The position numbers were made by a program, and so were the translations under genes. Positions 1 through 4,608 of a stretch of 5,400 nucleotides of DNA are shown here, in pieces. Source of the DNA: an uncultured Clostridia bacterium (lineage in GTDB: Bacteria; Bacillota; Clostridia; TANB77; CAG-508); the NCBI GenBank assembly GCA_947625565.1, contig CANQOU010000087.1, positions 1-5,400 on the forward strand, in the 5' to 3' direction. Numbering within the stretch: position 1 is the stretch's first letter; each line of letters begins with the position of its first letter. The notes below the pieces were generated by a model. The model saw only the letters and a program-made list of their open reading frames with translations. It was not told the origin of the DNA and ran no database searches.

Positions 1-423
1 TGTATTTCCAAATGCCATACATCCTTTCTTTACATTAGGACAAGATAAATTTAATTCTACACCATCTATATCTAAAGTATTTAAAATTTTGCATAGTTCT
101 ACATATTCGTCTACTGAACTTCCACATGCATTTACAATAATTTTTGTGTCATATTTTCTTAAAAATGGCAAATCATTTTGTGCAAAATATTCTACTCCAG
201 GATTTTGTAATCCTATTGCATTTAACATTCCACTTGCTGTTTCACAAACACGTGGAGGTTTATTCCCATTTTTTGGTTTTAGAGATGTTCCTTTTGTAAT
301 AACTGCTCCTAGTTTGCTTAAGTCAAAAAATTGGCTAATTTCTCTTCCATATCCAAAGGTTCCAGAAGCTACTGTTACTGGATTTTTCATTTCAATTCCT
401 GCTAAACTAATTCTTGTATTCAT
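1..423 (-). CDS. pyrD: Dihydroorotate dehydrogenase type 1B, catalytic subunit (N-terminal 141 residues, cut by window edge)
   Basis: This FMN enzyme oxidises dihydroorotate to orotate, the fourth step of UMP synthesis, in the cytoplasm. Type 1B enzymes pass electrons through PyrK to NAD+. The visible part shows the family's N-terminal barrel motifs in order: NPVTVASGTFGYG (residues 14-26), TKG (43-45), PPRVCETASGMLNAIGLQNPG (starts at 56), VNACG (97-101) and VELNLSCPNVKKG (122-134). C128 in the last motif is the expected active-site base of class 1 enzymes. The start is set by GGAGG 12 bases upstream and by family alignment. The ATG lies one base after the stop that the upstream gene would have if intact, so the two look translationally coupled. 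PyrK is encoded in the same operon, which supports type 1B over 1A. Slightly unusual is KKGCMAFG, where most members have a second glycine in place of the cysteine. About half of the protein lies outside the window. Confidence 0.96.
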   Translation of the reverse strand, partial: MNTRISLAGIEMKNPVTVASGTFGYGREISQFFDLSKLGAVITKGTSLKPKNGNKPPRVCETASGMLNAIGLQNPGVEYFAQNDLPFLRKYDTKIIVNACGSSVDEYVELCKILNTLDIDGVELNLSCPNVKKGCMAFGNT

Positions 424-424
424 T

Positions 425-980
425 TTATTTTAGTTCCTCCATTCCTTTTTCTTTTATTATTTTTACTTCTGTTTCAATATCAAAATCTGATATTTTTTCA
501 ATAAAGTTTATAATTTTATCAGGTTTCAAATATTTAGGATTGTCTGAAATGATATTTATATATTTTTTTACTGCTCCGAATATCACACATTACTTTATAT
601 TTTTCTATTAAATCTTGATTTAAACAATCATAGTCATAGTAAAAATGTTCTTTCTTTTGTTCTATTTCATTTGATTCTTTTAAAAAATCGATATTATAGA
701 AATAATAATCTGTTAATAAATGTAAAAAGTATCCCTTCCAATAGTCCTCATTGACATTTACATTTTTATCCTTCAAAAATTGTTCTATGTTAGTAGTAGC
801 ACTATATTCTTCCCATTTTCCATAATGTGACTTTGATTTATTTTTTTCAATATCTGTCATTTTTTCATTTAAATCTGGAGCAATAATTCCCTTAACAAAT
901 TCCTTTTCATTTTTTATTTCACCATTATGTTTTTCTATATATTGCTTTCCTACTGCTAAATGAATTGTAAATCCTGCCAT
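425..980 (-). pseudogene. Frameshifted small gene, zinc-dependent phospholipase C-like (hypothetical)
   Basis: The open frame from ATG 980 runs 148 codons and stops at 534. A second frame continues without a stop from about 585 to a TAA at 427-425, reading YINIISDNPKYLKPDKI and on to EKGMEELK, one base before pyrD. Joining the frames by dropping one base gives a 184-residue protein. The simplest site is the run of seven A at 569-563: with six A the join is clean. An extra C near 577 would also fit, giving DIGAVKKYI. Likely metal ligands are present: H7 (GFTIH), D36 (IAPD), H52 (KSHYG), and H87 and D91 (YFLHLLTDYYF). This spacing recalls zinc-dependent phospholipase C-like proteins (PF00882-type) often called hypothetical in Firmicutes. 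That assignment is from memory and is moderate. There is no signal peptide, so a cytoplasmic role is more likely than secretion; the substrate is unknown. An AAAGGAAG ribosome site precedes the start. The gene sits between pyrK and pyrD. It may be a true pseudogene, a sequencing error or slippage-rescued. Confidence 0.75.
436..440 (-). promoter_or_regulatory. Ribosome binding site of pyrD, inside the upstream gene's 3' end
   Basis: GGAGG on the minus strand, 12 bases before the pyrD ATG. It lies within the last codons of the shifted frame of the upstream broken gene (GAG GAA CTA AAA TAA), so ribosomes finishing an intact copy of that gene would end at the pyrD start. Confidence 0.75.
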
Positions 981-1007
981 TTTGCTAAGTTTCTTCCTTT
1001 TCTTTAT

Positions 1008-1799
1008 TTATATTTCTACATCTTTAGCTTGGAATACTGGTCCACCTTTGCATACATGATAATATTCAGGTGCATCTTCTGGACTTTCTGCTTTTTTTAC
1101 TGCACATCCTAAACATAGACCTATTCCACATCCCATTCTTTCTTCTAAAGAAATTTGGCAATCTAAATTTTTCTGAATTGCTAATTCTCTTACTGCTCTT
1201 AACATTGGTAATGGTCCACATGCATAAATACAATCAATTTTATTATTTTCAATATCTTGTTTTAAGAAATCAATTGCAAAGCCTTTTTGTTTATATGTAC
1301 CATCATCTGTTGTAATTGTTAATTTATCAGAAACATTTTGGAATTCATTTTCTAATACAACATATTCTTTGTTTCTAAATCCTAAATATGTATTTACTTG
1401 TATACGATTTTGCTTAGCTTGTTTTGCTAATTCATACAATGGAAATATACCTATTCCTCCACCTAAAATTGCTATATTTTTTCTACCTTCTAATTTGAAA
1501 GTTCCAAATCCAAGTGGTCCCATTATATCAATGTCTTCTCCTACTTCTTTTTTTGCTAAGATTTCTGTTCCTTTTCCCTTTACTTGGAATATAAATTCTA
1601 ATACTCCATTTTCTTTATCTAAATTATAAATACTTATAGGTCTTCTTAAAAAAGGCTCTGTTTGTTCAGTAACACGAATTTCTACAAAGTTACCTGGCTT
1701 TGATTCTTTTACAATATCATCTGCTTTAACTTTAAAGTGATAAATATCTTTTGTTAATTGTTTTTTTTCAAGTAATTTAGCATGTATTTGTTTTGCCAT
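1008..1799 (-). CDS. pyrK: Dihydroorotate dehydrogenase electron transfer subunit (FAD and 2Fe-2S)
   Basis: PyrK takes electrons from the FMN of PyrD and passes them through a 2Fe-2S centre and FAD to NAD+, forming the cytoplasmic PyrD2K2 complex. At 263 residues it has the usual length. Residues 1-100 form the ferredoxin reductase-like FAD domain, with RRPISIY (52-58) as flavin-binding motif and GPLGFGTF (94-101) closing it. The NAD-binding domain follows, with GGGIGIFPL (113-121) and YACGP (192-196). The C-terminal cluster has C224, C229, C232 and C250 in MGCGIGLCLGC and YHVCKGG, the spacing expected for the PyrK 2Fe-2S site. The ATG lies one base after the pyrF stop, and its ribosome site GGAGGG is formed by the last codons of pyrF, so translation is probably coupled. 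Its partner pyrD is not adjacent as is usual, but separated by the broken gene at 980-425. Identification is secure. Confidence 0.97.
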   Translation of the reverse strand: MAKQIHAKLLEKKQLTKDIYHFKVKADDIVKESKPGNFVEIRVTEQTEPFLRRPISIYNLDKENGVLEFIFQVKGKGTEILAKKEVGEDIDIMGPLGFGTFKLEGRKNIAILGGGIGIFPLYELAKQAKQNRIQVNTYLGFRNKEYVVLENEFQNVSDKLTITTDDGTYKQKGFAIDFLKQDIENNKIDCIYACGPLPMLRAVRELAIQKNLDCQISLEERMGCGIGLCLGCAVKKAESPEDAPEYYHVCKGGPVFQAKDVEI

Positions 1800-1800
1800 T

Positions 1801-2736
1801 TTATATCCCTCCTTTAATTGCTTGGTTTAATTCTTCTCTCATTCTGATAGCCTCTGCTCTTGTTGCCTCTGCATATTGCTCTTCTTTAAATTGTTCCTTC
1901 CATCTATCTGATTTATATGCACACATTAGGCTTCTTGAAGCATTGATAATACCTCCTAGTCCATTTTCATCAAATCCTTTTGCAATATCTTCTGCTTTTC
2001 CTCCTTGTGCGCCATATCCTGGAATTAAGAAATATGTATGTGGTGCCAATTCCCTAATTTGGCTTAGTTGTTCTGGATATGTTGCTCCAACTACTGCTGC
2101 TACACTACTATATCCGTATTTTCCTCTTAATTCTTCTCCCCACTTTTCCACAAGTTTTGCTACTTCTGTGTATATTTCAATACCATTTTCTGTTTTTAAA
2201 TCTTGCAACTCACCTGAAGATGGATTTGATGTCTTTACAAGAATAAATATTCCCTTATTATATTTTTTACAATCTTCTACAAATGGTTTTACACAATCTG
2301 TTCCCATATATGGATTAACTGTTACAAAATCTACATCAAATATTGGTACACTTTTTTCTCCTATTTCTGTTTTTCCTAGGAATGCATTTGAATATCCTTG
2401 TGCAGTTGAGCCAATATCTCCTCTTTTACTATCTGCCATTACAATCATTCCCTTTTGCTTTGCATATTGGCAAGTTTCTTGAAATGCTTTTAAACCTTCT
2501 ATTCCATACATTTCATAGAAAGCTATTTGAACTTTTACTGCTGGTATAATATCACATACATTGTCAATTAAATTTTTGTTGAATTCTATAATAGATTTAG
2601 CAACTCCCTCTAAATCTTTAGAATATTTCTGCTTAACAACTTCTGGTAACATTTCATATCTTGGGTCTAATCCCATAACTGTTGGATTATCTGTTTCTTT
2701 AATTTTTTTAATAAGCCTATCTATTGCATTTTCCAT
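1801..2736 (-). CDS. pyrF: Orotidine 5'-phosphate decarboxylase, long (type 2) form
   Basis: This enzyme decarboxylates OMP to UMP, the last step of the pathway, in the cytoplasm. The barrel motifs are clear: VMGLDPRY (20-27), then PAVKVQIAFYE (65-75), and the catalytic segment MADSKRGDIGST (100-111), which holds the D-x-K-x-x-D array with K104 as the expected proton donor and D102 and D107 beside it. VTVNPYMGTD (138-147) and LVKTSNPSSGE (166-176) follow. IPGYGAQGG (238-246) and INASRS (264-269) bind the phosphate. At 311 residues it is longer than the roughly 230-240 residue Bacillus type. The DPRYEMLP and TSNPSSGE segments fit the long bacterial subfamily (type 2), so no fusion needs to be invoked. 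The start is supported by AAGGAGAG about 9 bases upstream, which overlaps the end of pyrC; only six bases separate the genes. Confidence 0.97.
   Translation of the reverse strand: MENAIDRLIKKIKETDNPTVMGLDPRYEMLPEVVKQKYSKDLEGVAKSIIEFNKNLIDNVCDIIPAVKVQIAFYEMYGIEGLKAFQETCQYAKQKGMIVMADSKRGDIGSTAQGYSNAFLGKTEIGEKSVPIFDVDFVTVNPYMGTDCVKPFVEDCKKYNKGIFILVKTSNPSSGELQDLKTENGIEIYTEVAKLVEKWGEELRGKYGYSSVAAVVGATYPEQLSQIRELAPHTYFLIPGYGAQGGKAEDIAKGFDENGLGGIINASRSLMCAYKSDRWKEQFKEEQYAEATRAEAIRMREELNQAIKGGI
1807..1812 (-). promoter_or_regulatory. Ribosome binding site of pyrK within the end of pyrF
   Basis: GGAGGG on the minus strand encodes the glycines in the last codons of pyrF (AAA GGA GGG ATA TAA) and lies 7 bases before the pyrK ATG. 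It fixes the pyrK start and implies coupling of the two genes. Confidence 0.85.
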
Positions 2737-2742
2737 ATTTCT

Positions 2743-4017
2743 TTACTCTCCTTCATATACTATTTTTCCACTTACTATTGTATATTTTACCTTTCCTTTC
2801 AGTGTTTTTCCAATGAATGGACTATTTTTTGCTTTAGAAACAATCTTTTCTTTTGTATAAACATATTCTTCATTTGGATTAAATATTGTAATATCTGCTA
2901 TTTTACCTTCTTCAATTGTTCCTCTATCAATTTTGATTAGTTTTGCTGGTGTATATGAAGTCAATCTTACTAAATCTAAGTAATCGATATGTCCTGGATC
3001 TACAAGATTCATAATTTCTGCTGACAATGCTGTCTCAAATCCGATAATACCATTAGGTGCTTTTGACAATTCTCTTTGTTTTTCTTCTTCACTATGTGGT
3101 GCATGGTCTGTAATAATACAGTCTATTGTTCCTTCTTTTAGTCCTTGAATTATTGCTTGTCTGTCTTTTTCTTCTCTTAATGGCGGATTCATTTTAGCAT
3201 TTGTCCCTGTTTTCTTTACTTCGTCAACTGTAAATGTAAAATAATGTGGACAAGTTTCGCAAGTTATTTTTACTCCACGTTTTTTTGCATCACGCACCAT
3301 ATTTTTAGTTGTTTTTGTGCTTATATGACAAATATGTGCTCTTACATTATTCGTTTCTGAAATTACGATTTCTCTTGCTGCCATAATTTCTTCTGCTTCT
3401 GGTAATACTCCTTCTACTCCTAATTCTTCTGCTACTTTTCCAGCATTTATTGCTCCTTGTGCTACTGATTTTTCTTCACAATGTGATGCAACATATGTTC
3501 CTAATCTATCTGCTTCTATAATAGCTTCTCTCATCATTTTACTATTTACAACAGGCATTCCATCATCAGAAAATGCAATAGCTCCTGCCTTTTTTAATTC
3601 TTCAAAATTAACAAGTTCTTCCCCTTTTTCTCCCTTTGACACAGATGCATATGGTAAAACATTACAAAGATTTACACGTTTTGCTTCATTTATTATTTGT
3701 TGCAAAATAATAGTGCTATCTGGGGTTGGTTTTGTATTTGGCATAGGGCAAATTGTTGTAAATCCTCCAGCTACAGCACTTGCACTACCAGTTTCAATTG
3801 TTTCTTTATATTCAAAGCCTGGTTCTCTTAAATGGCAATGAATATCAATCATTCCTGGTATAATATATAAATTTGTACAGTCAATTGTTCTATCTGCATC
3901 TGTTGTTATGTCTTTTGCAATTTGTTTTACTTTATCATTTTCAATCAAAATATCATATTGTTCATTTGTATTTGTTTTGTAGTCGATTAGTTTTCCGTTT
4001 TTTAGTAAAATTGTCAT
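2743..4017 (-). CDS. pyrC: Dihydroorotase, class I
   Basis: Dihydroorotase is a cytoplasmic zinc amidohydrolase that cyclises carbamoyl aspartate to dihydroorotate. At 424 residues it matches the class I (Bacillus-like) length. Residues 50-70 carry IPGMIDIHCHLREPG, where H60 and H62 are metal ligands and R64 binds substrate. PMPNTKP (91-97) is the conserved Asn region. FSDDGMPV (149-156) supplies the aspartate ligand seen in the Bacillus-type enzyme in place of a carboxylated lysine. H179 (ASHCEE) and H231 (HICHIS) are further ligands, and D304 in TDHAPH (303-308) is the catalytic aspartate. NPPLRE (277-282) and GIIGFETALS (323-332) complete the family pattern. It is the first gene of the operon, with AAGGAGGAG just upstream and a promoter at 4071-4043. 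The short N- and C-terminal beta segments (1-50 and about 370-424) are the usual composite domain. Confidence 0.97.
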   Translation of the reverse strand: MTILLKNGKLIDYKTNTNEQYDILIENDKVKQIAKDITTDADRTIDCTNLYIIPGMIDIHCHLREPGFEYKETIETGSASAVAGGFTTICPMPNTKPTPDSTIILQQIINEAKRVNLCNVLPYASVSKGEKGEELVNFEELKKAGAIAFSDDGMPVVNSKMMREAIIEADRLGTYVASHCEEKSVAQGAINAGKVAEELGVEGVLPEAEEIMAAREIVISETNNVRAHICHISTKTTKNMVRDAKKRGVKITCETCPHYFTFTVDEVKKTGTNAKMNPPLREEKDRQAIIQGLKEGTIDCIITDHAPHSEEEKQRELSKAPNGIIGFETALSAEIMNLVDPGHIDYLDLVRLTSYTPAKLIKIDRGTIEEGKIADITIFNPNEEYVYTKEKIVSKAKNSPFIGKTLKGKVKYTIVSGKIVYEGE

Positions 4018-4022
4018 TTTTA

Positions 4023-4031
4023 CTCCTCCTT
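4023..4031 (-). promoter_or_regulatory. Ribosome binding site of pyrC
   Basis: AAGGAGGAG on the minus strand, 5 bases before the pyrC ATG. It is a near-perfect anti-16S match and fixes the start. Confidence 0.85.
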
Positions 4032-4042
4032 ACTTTTTGTTC

Positions 4043-4071
4043 ATTCTATCATTTTTTTATAATTTTTGCAA
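4043..4071 (-). promoter_or_regulatory. Probable sigma-A promoter of the pyr operon
   Basis: On the minus strand TTGCAA (4071-4066) and TAGAAT (4048-4043) are separated by exactly 17 bases. A TG one base before the -10 box makes it an extended -10. Transcription would begin near 4036, leaving a leader of under 20 bases that holds little more than the ribosome site. No PyrR-binding loop, attenuator or riboswitch fits in that leader, so any control would have to act at initiation or further upstream. The site is predicted from sequence only. Confidence 0.7.
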
Positions 4072-4087
4072 TACTTTTTTCATATTT

Positions 4088-4122
4088 AAAACCCCAGCTT
4101 TTTTCAAAATTACTGGGGTTTT
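4088..4122 (-). terminator. Hairpin, probable intrinsic terminator of the 102-codon gene
   Basis: A perfect 10-base inverted repeat, AAAACCCCAG (4088-4097) and CTGGGGTTTT (4113-4122), with a 15-base loop. It starts 10 bases after the stop of the gene at 4133-4441. Read on the minus strand, the stem ends in TTTTAAAT, a short U tract partly inside the stem, so termination may be incomplete. The stem is symmetrical and could also work on the plus strand, where no gene ends. If the pyr operon were transcribed from upstream of it, the hairpin would instead act as an attenuator. Confidence 0.7.
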
Positions 4123-4132
4123 CTTAGCTACG

Positions 4133-4441
4133 TCACTCGTCGATAAAACTGCAAAGAGTAGCAATGGTTTGATACTTCTTCAAGCCTCTTGTACAAATAG
4201 AAAGGCTCTGTCTGAAACGTAGAAAGTCCATGTTGCTATTATATATTCCGTGAAGTTTTGCATATAAATCTAATGCTTCTTCACAATCTTTTGAAGATTC
4301 CACTTCAATTCTCCCTATTGTGAATTTAATAGCGTCTTGAGCATATGGATATCTTCCTTCCTCCATTTCTTTTACTAATTGCTTTTTAATAATTTCCCGG
4401 CGAGCTTTTTCTTTTTCTAATATTCCTCCTGCTGAACACAT
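4133..4441 (-). CDS. Hypothetical protein, 102 residues, family not recognised
   Basis: I do not recognise this protein. Its reality is supported by a strong ribosome site (AAGGAGGC, 4454-4447), a good promoter upstream (4543-4514) and a terminator-like hairpin directly after its stop. The product is charged and probably mostly helical. Residues 8-30 are rich in Lys, Arg and Glu (LEKEKARREIIKKQLVKEM), followed by YPYAQDAIKF (31-40), a probable amphipathic stretch and RFRQSLSICTRGLKKY (75-90). Cysteines are at 2, 53, 83 and 97, not in a recognisable metal-binding pattern. There is no signal peptide or membrane segment, so it is probably cytoplasmic. It contains some GC-rich codons (CGG, CGA) that are uncommon in the pyr genes, which may hint at a different history. 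It is transcribed separately from the pyr operon, so a role in pyrimidine synthesis is not implied. Confidence 0.75.
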   Translation of the reverse strand: MCSAGGILEKEKARREIIKKQLVKEMEEGRYPYAQDAIKFTIGRIEVESSKDCEEALDLYAKLHGIYNSNMDFLRFRQSLSICTRGLKKYQTIATLCSFIDE

Positions 4442-4467
4442 ATTTTGCCTCCTTTTTTCGTAGCTGT

Positions 4468-4490
4468 ATTCCTTGAAAATTCCAAGGAAT
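4468..4490 (-). repeat. Inverted repeat in the leader of the 102-codon gene
   Basis: ATTCCTTG (4468-4475) and CAAGGAAT (4483-4490) form a perfect 8-base inverted repeat with a 7-base loop. It lies in the predicted leader of the minus-strand gene, about 13 bases upstream of that gene's ribosome site. A competing, shorter pairing, AATTCC with GGAATT across TT, overlaps its upstream arm. It could be an RNA hairpin or a protein operator; there is no U tract after it, so it is not a terminator. Confidence 0.5.
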
Positions 4491-4513
4491 TATTATTATT
4501 TGGTTATACCTTT

Positions 4514-4543
4514 ATTTTACCATAAATAGAGGGTTTGTGTCAA
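4514..4543 (-). promoter_or_regulatory. Probable promoter of the 102-codon gene
   Basis: TTGACA (4543-4538) and TAAAAT (4519-4514) on the minus strand, 18 bases apart, with TG one base before the -10 box. Transcription would start near 4507, giving a leader of about 65 bases that contains the hairpin at 4490-4468. Confidence 0.7.
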
Positions 4544-4555
4544 ATTTGCTTGACA
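4538..4555. repeat. Inverted repeat formed by back-to-back -35 boxes
   Basis: TGTCAA (4538-4543), six bases, then TTGACA (4550-4555). The two arms are the -35 boxes of the divergent promoters, so the symmetry follows partly from both being consensus. Two polymerases could not bind both at once because the boxes are only six bases apart; a regulator bound here would affect both genes. Confidence 0.6.
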
Positions 4556-4578
4556 AATGAAACATTTTTGTTTAGAAT
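4550..4578 (+). promoter_or_regulatory. Probable sigma-A promoter of the pyrE-like gene
   Basis: A full consensus TTGACA (4550-4555) and TAGAAT (4573-4578) are separated by 17 bases. The start of transcription would be near 4585, with a leader of about 24 bases carrying the ribosome site. The -10 box is the same as that of the pyr operon promoter. Confidence 0.8.
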
Positions 4579-4594
4579 ATTTTTAGTAAATTTT

Positions 4595-4601
4595 AGGAGG
4601 G
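4595..4601 (+). promoter_or_regulatory. Ribosome binding site of the pyrE-like gene
   Basis: AGGAGGG, seven bases before the ATG at 4609. It decides for this start over the in-frame ATG at 4621. Confidence 0.85.
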
Positions 4602-4608
4602 ATTTTTT

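Noticed and set aside
563..569. Programmed -1 ribosomal frameshift at the A7 run
   Set aside because: The change needed is +1 (or -2). A -1 slip at this run meets a TAA within three codons, so it cannot reach the downstream frame. Transcriptional slippage or an indel remains possible.
89..611. Plus-strand open frames opposite pyrD and the broken gene
   Set aside because: They have no ribosome site, and the minus strand carries clear pyrD motifs and a coding continuation. The translations are Phe- and Ser-rich, as expected of antisense of AT-rich genes.
1793..2482. Long plus-strand open frame (229 codons) opposite pyrF
   Set aside because: It is the antisense shadow of a well-supported pyrF, has no ribosome site and its translation is low-complexity and hydrophobic in the way complementary frames often are.
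1801..2736. pyrF as a fusion or extended gene because of its 311-residue length
   Set aside because: All motifs belong to one OMP decarboxylase barrel and the length fits the known long subfamily; no second domain is visible.
4088..4122. Hairpin as a PyrR-binding or riboswitch element
   Set aside because: It is a simple two-arm stem without the conserved PyrR loop motif, it directly follows a stop codon, and it lies upstream of the best pyrC promoter; a terminator is the simpler reading.
3873..4222. Plus-strand open frames across the pyrC start and the terminator
   Set aside because: They overlap pyrC, its promoter and the hairpin, have no ribosome site and give a Phe- and Leu-rich product typical of random AT-rich sequence.
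4490..4503. ATT triplet run as a microsatellite or phase-variation element
   Set aside because: Only about four repeats in an AT-rich spacer; it lies just downstream of the predicted start of the small gene, not between -35 and -10, so length change is unlikely to switch anything.
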